Source: an uncultured Coriobacteriaceae bacterium
Lineage (GTDB): Bacteria > Actinomycetota > Coriobacteriia > Coriobacteriales > Atopobiaceae
Assembly (NCBI GenBank): GCA_902793465.1
Contig: CADBDT010000011.1
Location: 62,001 to 126,000, forward strand
Reading direction: 5' to 3'
Length of the DNA stretch: 64,000 nucleotides
Below, one piece after another: positions 45,410-53,082 of this stretch. The first letter of the stretch is position 1. Each line of letters begins with the position of its first letter. A program made the translations under genes and the position numbers. The notes beneath the pieces were generated by a model. That model made no database searches and was not told the DNA's origin. It saw nothing but the letters and a program-made list of their open reading frames with translations.

Positions 45410-45946
45410 TTATGCTTTGCGCGTATTTGTATCCTTAAATCTGCGCATCGTGGCGCACATCGCGCGAGAAACGCTCTGCCTTAGTCCGTCGGGCAAATCC
45501 GCCGTCTTGCCCTCCACATACGCACGTTCTGCAGGTGAGAGCTCGGGGAGGCTGGGCGCGCCCTCGCCGCGCGCCTGCGAGCCCGTCTTTGCGCGGGCGG
45601 CGCGACGGCTACCCGCGGGCGCCCGATGGTCCACGGTAAAGCGAATGTCGCTTATGGCCAGTCCGCGAAACGCGAGCCGCGAGAGATAGATGTCCTTGTT
45701 GGTGCCCAGCTCCATTGCCAGCAGGTTGGAGTCGAGCGCCACCACGAGCACGGGATCCACGCCAGCCTTGCCGGACTTGCGAAGCCAGACGCCCGTGGTG
45801 TGCTGCCGCTCTCGGTCGCCGTTTGCGGCATACCACGCCTTGGCGGCAGACGCCGCGGCCGAAAGGCCACGCCCCAAGGCACCGCCAAGGAGTTCGGACA
45901 CCGCGTCGCCAGCGCGTGTGGGCTCGCCGCCGCGGTCAGCCGCCAT
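45410..45946 (-). CDS. DUF721 protein, DciA-like helicase operator
   Basis: The protein has 178 aa. Its place between recF and gyrB is that of the actinobacterial DUF721 gene (the M. tuberculosis equivalent is Rv0004, described as DciA). The core (about 60-115) has VDPVLVVALDSNLLAMEL and LRFTVDH-like strands of the K-homology-type fold. The C-terminus is basic. DciA proteins recruit or load DnaB where DnaC/DnaI is lacking, which fits the absence of such loaders here. The ATG overlaps the recF end by 11 nt, so the two are translationally coupled. Confidence 0.78.
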   Translation of the reverse strand: MAADRGGEPTRAGDAVSELLGGALGRGLSAAASAAKAWYAANGDRERQHTTGVWLRKSGKAGVDPVLVVALDSNLLAMELGTNKDIYLSRLAFRGLAISDIRFTVDHRAPAGSRRAARAKTGSQARGEGAPSLPELSPAERAYVEGKTADLPDGLRQSVSRAMCATMRRFKDTNTRKA

Positions 45947-47024
45947 AGTGCACCACCTTTGCGTTCCTTAGGAGCTCCTCGGGAAAGTAGGCCAGGTTGG
46001 TAGTGGTAACCACGGTTTGGATGCCGCCCTCCACAAATCTTGTCATGGCTGCGCGGCGCTGCTCGTCCAGCTCGCTCATAACGTCGTCCAAAAGCAGGAG
46101 CGGCTGCTCGCCCAGCACCTCGCGCGCGATTGCCACCTCGGCCATCTTCCATGCAAGCACCACCGAGCGCTGCTGGCCCTGGCTGCCAAAGGCGCGGGCG
46201 TCGCGGCCCGATATGCTAAACGCCACGTCGTCTCGCTGAGGTCCCACCAACGTAATTCCGCGGCGCAGTTCCTCCTCGCGCAGCTCCTCCAGGCGATCGA
46301 GAAACAGGTCCCTAAGCTCGTCTCGCTCCAGGGCCTCCACGCCGCCGCCGAGCGAGCACACATAGCTCGCGTCCAGCTCTTCTCCGCCTCCCACCTGCGC
46401 GTATATGGAGCACAGATGTCGCCTAAGGCGGGCAAACATCCCCAGTCTCGCGTGCAGCAGCGTGGCGCCGCCAAGGGCCACGCTGGCGTCCCACGCGTCA
46501 AGCAGACCAAGGTCGGGCTGGGGGTCCTTGAGCAGGCGGTTGCGCTGCTCCACGGCACGGGCGTAGGTGCGGGCCACCTTGCGATATCCCGTGCTTGCCT
46601 GCGTGCCAAAGGCGTCCAGCTCGTCGCGGCGGTAGCGCGCGGAGGACTTTACGAACGAGAGGTCGTCGGGACAAAACAGCACGCTCATAAGGGTGGACGA
46701 AAGGTCCGAGGGACGGCAGGGCTTGTCGTTTCGCTCAAAGCGCCGCTTGTTGCCCGCCACCTCGCACGCCACGTCCACCAGCCGGCCGTCTCCCTCCAGA
46801 CGAAGAGAGGCCCGCGCACGGTCGGCGCCCTCGCGCACGAGCGCAGGGGTGCGCGGGCGGCGGAAGGACTGGCCCGCGGTAAGGAGCTGCAAGGCCTCCA
46901 CGGTGTTGGTCTTGCCCGTGGCGTTGGGTCCGCAGAGCACGGTGAGCCCCGGGGCCAGGTCCAGCTCCAGGTTGGCAAAGCTTCGCCAGTCCAAGAGCTC
47001 TATGTGTGTGGCAACGAGTCCCAT
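45936..47024 (-). CDS. recF: DNA replication and repair protein RecF
   Basis: The protein has 362 aa. Walker A is GPNATGKTNTVEAL (about 32-45). The signature region is FGSQGQQRSVVLAWKM and Walker B is LLLLDDVMSELD. It helps load RecA at ssDNA gaps with RecO and RecR. The order dnaA-dnaN-recF is canonical. The gap to dnaN is 52 nt. Confidence 0.96.
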   Translation of the reverse strand: MGLVATHIELLDWRSFANLELDLAPGLTVLCGPNATGKTNTVEALQLLTAGQSFRRPRTPALVREGADRARASLRLEGDGRLVDVACEVAGNKRRFERNDKPCRPSDLSSTLMSVLFCPDDLSFVKSSARYRRDELDAFGTQASTGYRKVARTYARAVEQRNRLLKDPQPDLGLLDAWDASVALGGATLLHARLGMFARLRRHLCSIYAQVGGGEELDASYVCSLGGGVEALERDELRDLFLDRLEELREEELRRGITLVGPQRDDVAFSISGRDARAFGSQGQQRSVVLAWKMAEVAIAREVLGEQPLLLLDDVMSELDEQRRAAMTRFVEGGIQTVVTTTNLAYFPEELLRNAKVVHYGG

Positions 47025-47076
47025 GTGCGGCCCCTCTCGCCCGTAACAGTTTCTACCTGCGGTCTTGTCTCCCTAT

Positions 47077-48180
47077 CTACATCCTTACCGGCATGAGAAG
47101 GTACAGGTAGTTAATGCGCGCGAAGCTCTTGAACACGGCGGGCTGCATTGACGAGAGGAGCTCCAGCGAGACCTCCTTGTCCTGCGCCGCGGCGGCTGCG
47201 CAGTCCAGCACGTAGTGGTAGTTGAGCGCAATCGCCAGCGTTTCGCCCTCCACCTCCACGTCCACGAGCTCGGTGGACTCGCCCTGGTCGGGGGAGGAAG
47301 CCGAAAGCTTTAGGAGCCCTCCGTCGGAGTCGATGTCAAAGCGCACGGAGGGGTTGGACGTGGCTATTACCGACACGCGGCGCAGCGCCTGGGTAAGGCG
47401 AGCCGCGTCCAGCCGCACCGTGGTGTTGCAGTTTGCGGGAAGAAGCTGCTTGTAGTTGGGAAAGTTGCCCTCTATGCGCCGCGACACGTACGTGGTGCTG
47501 CCAAACGAGAACACAATCTGGCTCTGTGCGAGTCCAATGGACACGCTCTCGGTCATGGAGGGGAGCGCAAGCACGTCGTGGAACGTCGCGCCCGGCACAA
47601 TGGCCTCAAACGTGCCCTCAACAGACGATGTCTCTGTGTTGGTGTCGCACACCGCCAGTCGGTAGGAGTCGGTGGCCACAAGGCGAATGGTGTTGTTGTC
47701 CACCGTAAGCAGCACGCCCGCAAGAATGGGTCGGGATGTGTCGCGGCTCGTTACCTTGTAGACCTTGTCTACCATTGTTGACAAAAGCTCGCTGGGAAGC
47801 TCCACCGACTGGTCCAGCGCAAGCGCGGGGAACTCGGGGAAGTCGGAGGCGTTGAGCGTGTTAAGCCTAAAGTGGCTCGTCTCGCACGAAATTGACATGG
47901 CCCCAGACTCGTCGTCAAACGTTACGGCTGCGTCGGGAAGGTTCTTTACCACACCTGCGAGGACCTTGCCCGAAACCACGGCGTTGCCCTCCTCCTCCAC
48001 GTTTGCGGGGATGGCATGACGTATGGAGATGTTTATGTTGGTGGTCTGCAGCTCTATGGAGCCTGCCTCTGCCCGCAGCAAGACGCCACCGAGTATGGGA
48101 AGGGTGGACTGCCCGCCAAGACCCTTGGACACAACGGCCAACGCACGCTCGAGTGCCGACTGGCTTACCGTAAACTTCAT
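47077..48180 (-). CDS. dnaN: DNA polymerase III beta subunit (sliding clamp)
   Basis: The protein has 367 aa with three repeated clamp domains. It begins MKFTVSQSALERALAVVSKG and ends with the conserved NYLYLLMPVRM. RBS AGGAGG lies 5 nt before the ATG. The clamp tethers polymerase to DNA. It follows dnaA after a 198-bp AT-rich gap. Confidence 0.97.
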   Translation of the reverse strand: MKFTVSQSALERALAVVSKGLGGQSTLPILGGVLLRAEAGSIELQTTNINISIRHAIPANVEEEGNAVVSGKVLAGVVKNLPDAAVTFDDESGAMSISCETSHFRLNTLNASDFPEFPALALDQSVELPSELLSTMVDKVYKVTSRDTSRPILAGVLLTVDNNTIRLVATDSYRLAVCDTNTETSSVEGTFEAIVPGATFHDVLALPSMTESVSIGLAQSQIVFSFGSTTYVSRRIEGNFPNYKQLLPANCNTTVRLDAARLTQALRRVSVIATSNPSVRFDIDSDGGLLKLSASSPDQGESTELVDVEVEGETLAIALNYHYVLDCAAAAAQDKEVSLELLSSMQPAVFKSFARINYLYLLMPVRM

Positions 48181-48378
48181 GCTGCCTCCTATTTCTATTT
48201 ATTTATTAAATACATTTAGTAGTAACAATAGGTCGTGTACAAAAGTAGAAAACTACTTATATACCACGCGGTGCTTCAACGGTTTCTTCTATCATCACAC
48301 AATCGAAAAACGCTTTCTACACACATGTGGCACTTCTCGTCGCAAAGCGACGCGGTCTTAACAACCTTGTTAACATGC
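48181..48378. other. AT-rich dnaA-dnaN intergenic region, possible oriC part
   Basis: This 198-bp gap holds an AT-rich stretch (about 48186-48262, with TTTATTTATTAAATAC) and a small dyad GTCGCAAAGCGAC (48343-48355). The AT-rich stretch could be an unwinding element, as in bipartite origins with a dnaA-dnaN part. No canonical TTATCCACA box is seen. CTACACACA and TGTACA are only distant matches. Confidence 0.35.
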
Positions 48379-49857
48379 CTACTCCAAGATCTCGTCGCGA
48401 ATCCTGGCTATGCGGTCTTGGAGTATGCGATCCTCCTTAATGCCTTCCTCCACCACGCCTATGCTGTGCTTTACCGTTGCGTGCGTGCGGCCTCCAAAGT
48501 GCTTTCCTATGTCGGCCAGGGTGTTGTCGGTAAGCTCGCGCGTGAGCCAAATGGCAACGTGGCGCGGCTCCATGAGCTCCTTGTTGCGCTTTGACCCCAC
48601 CAGCGAGCTGTGGTCCACGCCGTAGCTTCTTTCTACCGCCTCCTGTATTTGGATTACGGTTACGCGGCGCTGTCCGCTGGGCCACTTCTGCTCGGCCACG
48701 GCAATAATGTCTTCCTCGGTAAGGCGCTTGCCGGTGAGCTCGTGCTGGAAAGCGAGCATGAGGCAGGACTGCACGTATCCCTCGATTACGCGGATGTTGG
48801 TACCCGCGCGCTCTGCCATAAGGCGGCGCAGCTCCTCGGGAATGTTTGCGTCGAGCCCTGGTATGTGCTCCTTGCGGGCGTCCGCGCGCATGCGCTCGTA
48901 AAACGCGTCGATGAGCTGCAACTTTAGCTCGTAGTCGGGCACCTGGATGGACACCGTCATGCCCGAGTCGAGCCGGCTGGTAACGCGCTCGTCAAAGCGC
49001 GACTGGCCCATGCCCAGCTCGGACGGCGTGCGGTCGGCGGCGAGCACTATTTGCTTGCCGTGCCCCACCAGGTAGTTAAACGTGTCGTAAAAGAAGCCAA
49101 TGGTTCCCGCGGCCGTGCTCATAAGCTGGATGTCGTCGACAATGAGCACGTCGATGCTGTGGTAGTTTTCTGCAAGCACCGCCGGCGCGCCCTTTCCGGC
49201 ATTCTTCATGGCACGCGAGTAGTCGTCTATAAAGTCGGTGGCCACGCGGTACACGCACACGCGCTCGGGGTCGTTTTGGGCTATGTAGTTTTGAACGGCG
49301 CGAAGGAGGTGCGTCTTTCCCAGACCGCTTTTGCCGTAGATAAAGAGCGGGTTGTAGTTGCGGTTTCCGTTGGCCACCTGCTTTGCCGCGTCGAACGCAA
49401 ACTTGTTTTGGGGGCCTTCCACAAACCGGTCGAAGGTAAGCAGGGAATCGGTGGGCGTTATGTCTTCCACCAGCGGGTTTGCTCTCGTTGGCGCAGGCTG
49501 CGGCTCGGGGGAGGGGGCAGGTGCCGCAACGGGTGCCTGCCTCACGGGCTCGGGTTGGGGAATCGCCCTGCGCGGTGCTGCCTTGGGTGCGGCCGCAGGC
49601 GCCTGCACAACGACCTCCACGTGCAGCGGCATAAAGGCAACCGCCGAGGCCACCTCGTCCAGCTTGGACGAGAGCCTTCCTATTGTACGTTGCACGAAAC
49701 GCGAAGAGGTTCCCACGCGAAGCGACGTTTCGTCGAGCTCAAGCGCCTGGCAGCTCCGAAGCATTGCCACGTTGGCCGCTGGCAGCTCGTCTGCCTCCAG
49801 GGCTGCCACCACGTCGTCCCACAGGACCTCCGCATCTGACTCGTTGGACGGATCCAT
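48379..49857 (-). CDS. dnaA: Chromosomal replication initiator DnaA
   Basis: The protein has 492 aa from the ATG at 49857 (GGAGG 5 nt upstream; a GTG at 49863 overlaps that RBS). Domain I is about 1-85. Domain II is a Pro/Ala-rich linker (about 88-140). Domain III has Walker A YGKSGLGKTHLL and Walker B VLIVDDIQ. Domain IV ends with LADIGKHFGGRTHATVKHSI, the DnaA-box-binding signature. It opens oriC and loads the helicase. It is transcribed leftward, away from the non-coding origin region. Confidence 0.98.
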   Translation of the reverse strand: MDPSNESDAEVLWDDVVAALEADELPAANVAMLRSCQALELDETSLRVGTSSRFVQRTIGRLSSKLDEVASAVAFMPLHVEVVVQAPAAAPKAAPRRAIPQPEPVRQAPVAAPAPSPEPQPAPTRANPLVEDITPTDSLLTFDRFVEGPQNKFAFDAAKQVANGNRNYNPLFIYGKSGLGKTHLLRAVQNYIAQNDPERVCVYRVATDFIDDYSRAMKNAGKGAPAVLAENYHSIDVLIVDDIQLMSTAAGTIGFFYDTFNYLVGHGKQIVLAADRTPSELGMGQSRFDERVTSRLDSGMTVSIQVPDYELKLQLIDAFYERMRADARKEHIPGLDANIPEELRRLMAERAGTNIRVIEGYVQSCLMLAFQHELTGKRLTEEDIIAVAEQKWPSGQRRVTVIQIQEAVERSYGVDHSSLVGSKRNKELMEPRHVAIWLTRELTDNTLADIGKHFGGRTHATVKHSIGVVEEGIKEDRILQDRIARIRDEILE

Positions 49858-50101
49858 CCGCACCTCCAGGTAATTGTTCTGGGTTACCAGTATATGATGA
49901 AAAACCCCTCCTGTGTTAAAAACTTTCCGCAGTTTTGTTAACGGCAGGGGAGTGGAATGCTTATGGATAGCAAAATTGCGTTGTTTATCATCACATATGA
50001 TGAGTTAATGATTAAAACTAGAATAGTATTGAAGAATAGTCGAATGTGGTTTTACGTGCGGCAACGCGTTCTTTTCAACGACTTTTCGCGGCCATGCTCG
50101 A
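49858..50101. other. AT-rich region upstream of dnaA, candidate oriC/promoter
   Basis: About 240 bp with AT-rich stretches (around 49960-50045). It contains a TATACT -10-like box at 49889-49894 on the minus strand and the dyad CATCACATATGATG near 49991. GATGAAAA at 49896-49903 is one of four copies of a TTTTCA(T/C)C octamer near dnaA; the others are at 51247, 51270 and 51302. Canonical DnaA boxes are not evident by eye. Confidence 0.4.
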
Positions 50102-50165
50102 CCTATCAAGGGGGAGTACCCCTCTTGATAGGCACCAATCAAGAGGGGCACTCCCCCTTGATAGG
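50102..50165. repeat. 64-bp palindrome, intergenic family B (copy 2)
   Basis: The 31-bp arms (CCTATCAAGGGGGAGTACCC onward) match with two mismatches around CA. The structure is nearly the same as at 10972. It abuts the stop codon of the ATPase-wHTH gene, so it is probably its terminator. Confidence 0.88.
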
Positions 50166-51170
50166 CTAGCCCTGGGCAACAAATGCCTGGCCCATTGCGG
50201 TGAGCCTGCGCTTTTGTCCGTCCTTGCGCACGAGGCCCGCCTCCTCCAGCGTTTGGAGCTCGCGCGTCCACGTGGGCTGCGACTCGCCATACTCGCGGGA
50301 CAGATCCGACGGTCCCACGGCGTCGTGATCGCGCAAATAGTCCAGGACCGCCCGACTGCGCACCGTAATTTGCGGCCAAGACGGCATGGCTGGCTCCTGC
50401 GGCGCCGGCACGGGTTGCTGCCATTGCTGTGTTGGTTGCTGCTGCCACTGCTGCGGGCTCTGCGCTTGCTGTGCCGGCCACTGCTGCGGCGCCTGAGCGG
50501 GCCACGGTTGCTGCCAAGGTTGGGGCGCCTGCTGCTGCCATGGCTGCCAGTTGGAGGGCTGCTGCTGCGGCGCATACGGCTGCTGTGGCTGCTGCCAGAC
50601 TTGCATAGGTCCCGCTTGCTGATAGAATCCCGAGCTAGAGGGTGCTGTTTGCTCTGCGGGTTGGGTGGAGAGCGTTACCACGGTTCCGCCGGACATGTTG
50701 TCCTCTATCTTTAGCGATCCACCCTTGTCGTGCATGTACTGCTTGACGTAGGGGAGGCCCGAGCCGACGCCACGAATGTAGCGGCGCATTTCCTCGGTGG
50801 CAGACGTGGTGCCGTATTGCAGCGCGCGATCCTTCTCTGCGATGCCGGGGCCCTGGTCGGAAAAGCGGATGGTGTTGCCGTGGTCCAGGATGGAGACGGT
50901 GGGCTCCATAAAGTAGGCGTGAATGAGGTTCTCCACGATCTCGCGGATAACCATAAAGGGAATGGTGCCGCCCTGCTGCTGCGCGAGCTGGGTAACCTGC
51001 AGGGTTATTTCCTCCAAATAGGCGCGTACGTCCTTGGGCTCCACGACCACCACGCGCGGCGCCGTGGCCGCGTCGTCGTACACCGCTATCCTCGCCGGAT
51101 GGCGAACTTGTGCAAAATCTCCCGCCTGCTCGTTGCCGTTGTCCACAAACGGGTAAAAGTCCTGCGCCAC
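50166..51170 (-). CDS. GHKL-type ATPase with Gln/Pro linker and C-terminal winged HTH
   Basis: The protein has 334 aa from the GTG at 51170 (GGGAGG 4 nt upstream; a GTG at 51185 is an alternative). Residues about 55-190 are a histidine-kinase-like ATPase: N box REIVENLIHAYF, G1 DQGPGI and G2 GVGSGLPYVKQYM. There is no phospho-acceptor His domain and no TM segment. Residues about 190-255 are low complexity, rich in Gln, Pro and Trp. Residues about 262-334 look like a winged helix (DLSREYGESQPTWTRELQTL). It lies between dnaA and the origin array. A role in origin or dnaA control is plausible; an anti-sigma-type role is also possible. Confidence 0.75.
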   Translation of the reverse strand: MAQDFYPFVDNGNEQAGDFAQVRHPARIAVYDDAATAPRVVVVEPKDVRAYLEEITLQVTQLAQQQGGTIPFMVIREIVENLIHAYFMEPTVSILDHGNTIRFSDQGPGIAEKDRALQYGTTSATEEMRRYIRGVGSGLPYVKQYMHDKGGSLKIEDNMSGGTVVTLSTQPAEQTAPSSSGFYQQAGPMQVWQQPQQPYAPQQQPSNWQPWQQQAPQPWQQPWPAQAPQQWPAQQAQSPQQWQQQPTQQWQQPVPAPQEPAMPSWPQITVRSRAVLDYLRDHDAVGPSDLSREYGESQPTWTRELQTLEEAGLVRKDGQKRRLTAMGQAFVAQG

Positions 51171-51420
51171 GCAGCCTCCCTGCACTTCTCAACACGTTCT
51201 CGACTCTTGAAGAAAACTTTCAAGTCGAAATTTATCTGAATGAAAGTTTTCATCCAATGAGAATAACTTGATGAAAACTAACTAACACCGCTGAATAGAT
51301 GGGTGAAAATTCTACCACGACAAACGAAACTTAACCAATCCAAGAAAGATTAATTTCTGCCGCGTGAAAGGATTCTGCGAGTGAACTGTGGCCCTGAATA
51401 TGAGTAAGGGGTGCAGATTT
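51171..51420. other. AT-rich non-coding stretch next to the dyad array
   Basis: No open frame of note. It contains repeated GAAAACTTTC, GAAAGTTTTCATCC, TTGATGAAAAC and GGTGAAAATTC elements between 51207 and 51313, partly as inverted repeats. It may be the promoter region of the leftward ATPase gene and a candidate DnaA-binding or unwinding region. Confidence 0.4.
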
Positions 51421-51490
51421 AGCCCGCTTCGTCATGCGCGACCCGCCACGCTGGAGAAACATGGAGATACGACCCTCGACCCCGCACGCC

Positions 51491-51990
51491 AAACGCACGT
51501 CTTTGCGTGCAGTGTCATCTGACCACACGCAAAGACGTGCATCTCGGGGCCAACTGGCTCCCCAAACGCACGTCCCTGCGGGTAGTTTGGGCTTACTCCA
51601 CGCAACGGCGTGCATTTCAGGTTCGCGCGACAGTCAAAACGCACGCGGTTGCGTGTAGTTCGGGCTGACTATACGCAACGGCGTGCATTTCGAGCGGTGG
51701 TGGTGTACCAGATGCACGTTCTTGCGTGTAGTGCCCACCGACTGCACGCAACCGCGTGCATCTCGAGTGCGCATGGGCGGACAAATGCACGTATATGCGG
51801 ATAGAGGCCGCGGACTGTACGCACTTACGTGCATATTGGGCAGGCTTGGTGCGCCAAACGCCCGCACTTGCGGGTGGTCCCTACAGATCACGCACATTTA
51901 GGGGTCAGCTCATCGGCAAATGCACGTCGTTGTGTGCAGTTCCTGCAGACCACACGCAACGACGTGCAACTCGGGCTCGTAATGGGTGGC
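51491..51990. repeat. Origin-proximal array of seven 73-bp dyad units
   Basis: Units begin at 51491, 51564, 51637, 51710, 51783, 51856 and 51918. The first five spacings are exactly 73 bp; the sixth is 62. Each unit has a left and a right half-site that are inverted relative to each other, 30 bp apart, with consensus CACG-N6-CGTG. Eight half-sites match that consensus exactly and five nearly so. The stems covary (CACGTCTTTGCGTG with CACGCAAAGACGTG in unit 1). The linkers between units are not conserved. The 73-bp period is not a multiple of 3, so no protein repeat is encoded. It lies between the ATPase-wHTH gene and rpmH. Confidence 0.85.
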
Positions 51991-52124
51991 GTCCCCAGAC
52001 GTACTTTTCGCGCACCATCCCGCCCCACGCGCGGAGCGAAGCGTTCGCGCGTCCCCCATCTATCCAAACGGCCCGCCGAAGGCGGGCCACCAATTCTCCC
52101 CACCTCAGAGGGGCAGTCTGGACG

Positions 52125-52225
52125 CGGGGCGCGGCCTGATGTTTGCGCGCCGGCGAGTTCCGCAGCGAGCGCAGCGAAGCGAGGACTGTCTGAGCCGCCG
52201 CGCAAACAGCAGGCCGCGCCCCGCA
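52125..52225. repeat. Hairpin with conserved core, family C (copy 2)
   Basis: Arms of about 30 nt (GCGGGGCGCGGCCTG onward) are complementary with few mismatches. They enclose the family C core GAGTTCCGCAGCGAGCG with GCGAGGACTGTCTGAG. It stands between the dyad array and the rpmH promoter. A shorter hairpin (GCCCGCCGAAGGCGGGC, about 52069-52086) lies just before it. Confidence 0.85.
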
Positions 52226-52279
52226 ACCGAGCCCTCGCACATCGAACCACCACACGATTTCCGCTCTAAAACTCGCAGG

Positions 52280-52308
52280 TTGACACCCACGCAGCGTAAT
52301 CCTAAAAT
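52280..52308 (+). promoter_or_regulatory. rpmH promoter (-35 TTGACA, -10 TAAAAT)
   Basis: TTGACA (52280-52285) and TAAAAT (52303-52308) are separated by exactly 17 bp. The start of rpmH is 65 nt downstream. This is the best sigma-A-type promoter in the window and should drive the rpmH-rnpA-yidD-yidC unit. Confidence 0.85.
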
Positions 52309-52373
52309 TTTTAGCTCGATTCTCGAAGAACGTCAGGGGGCCGTTCCCCAGACCATAGCAATCAGGAGGAACC

Positions 52374-52495
52374 ATGAAACGCACGTATCAGCCAAACAAG
52401 AGGAAGCGCGCCAAGACCCACGGATGGCCACCAAGGGCGGCCGTCAGGTGCTCGCTCGCCGTCGCGCCAAGGGCCGCAAGAAGCTTACCGTTTAG
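52374..52495 (+). pseudogene. rpmH: Ribosomal protein L34, frameshifted by an apparent 13-nt deletion
   Basis: The first 17 codons read MKRTYQPNKRKRAKTHG, as in normal L34. The frame then shifts to unrelated sequence and continues to 52589. The expected C-terminal half (MATKGGRQVLARRRAKGRKK, then LTV and a stop at 52493-52495) is present from 52424 in another frame. The whole gene is 122 nt instead of 135, so exactly 13 nt, about the codons for FRAR plus one base, are missing at CACGGAT. RBS AGGAGG and a strong promoter are intact. It is either a true lesion or a sequencing/assembly collapse. Confidence 0.85.
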
Positions 52496-52507
52496 GTCTA
52501 GGCTATT

Positions 52508-52831
52508 GTGGAGACCATCAAGTCCAGGAAGGAATTTGAGAAGGTCTTTTCGCGCGGAAGACGCTACGGTCATCGGCTTGTTCGCGTGACCGTGCTTCGC
52601 AACGACAACGAGGCCCACGGTAAGGTAGCCTTCGTCGCCGCAAAGCGCTTGGGCAACGCGGTCTTTCGCAACAGATGCAAGAGGGTGCTCAGAGAGGCCG
52701 CACGCTCGTGCGGCCTGCCTGCGCAAGAGGCAGACGTAATCCTGTTTGCCACTCATGCGACGCACAACGCGTCTCCCAGGGAGGTGGCTGCCGCGCTCGG
52801 TGGCCTGCTAGGAAAGGCGTGTGTGGCATGA
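52508..52831 (+). CDS. rnpA: Ribonuclease P protein component
   Basis: The protein has 107 aa with a GTG start. It has the N-terminal [14 protein letters not shown] block and the RNR-type motif [20 protein letters not shown]. It helps the RNase P RNA bind precursor tRNA. It lies 12 nt after the rpmH stop and its last bases overlap the yidD start (ATGA). Confidence 0.95.
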   Translation: METIKSRKEFEKVFSRGRRYGHRLVRVTVLRNDNEAHGKVAFVAAKRLGNAVFRNRCKRVLREAARSCGLPAQEADVILFATHATHNASPREVAAALGGLLGKACVA

Positions 52832-53058
52832 GTGAGAATAGGGGCGTGGTGGCGCGTGGGCTTATGCGCGCCATTAGGGGTTATCAGCGATACATATCGC
52901 CCTTACTGCCCGATTCTTGCATCTACAGCCCAACTTGCTCCGAGTACATGCTCGAGGCTATACGCAAGTATGGTGCCGCCCGCGGCTTTTGGCTGGGATT
53001 CAAGCGCATCCTGCGCTGCCACCCCTTCCATCGCGGCGGCTTTGATCCGGTTCCCTAG
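52828..53058 (+). CDS. yidD: Membrane protein insertion efficiency factor YidD
   Basis: The protein has 76 aa from the ATG at 52828, which overlaps the rnpA stop. It has the family block [22 protein letters not shown] and the end [14 protein letters not shown]. YidD is a small amphipathic membrane-associated protein that assists YidC. The order rnpA-yidD-yidC is conserved. Confidence 0.94.
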   Translation: MSENRGVVARGLMRAIRGYQRYISPLLPDSCIYSPTCSEYMLEAIRKYGAARGFWLGFKRILRCHPFHRGGFDPVP

Positions 53059-53082
53059 ACTCAGTAAAGGCACGGACATATT

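Noticed and set aside
51491..51990. CRISPR array
   Set aside because: Repeats are degenerate inverted dyads with covarying bases, not identical direct repeats with unique spacers, and no cas genes are in the window.
51434..52140. Short overlapping reading frames across the 73-bp array
   Set aside because: The period is not divisible by three, so each unit falls in a different frame. There is no RBS or conserved protein sequence.
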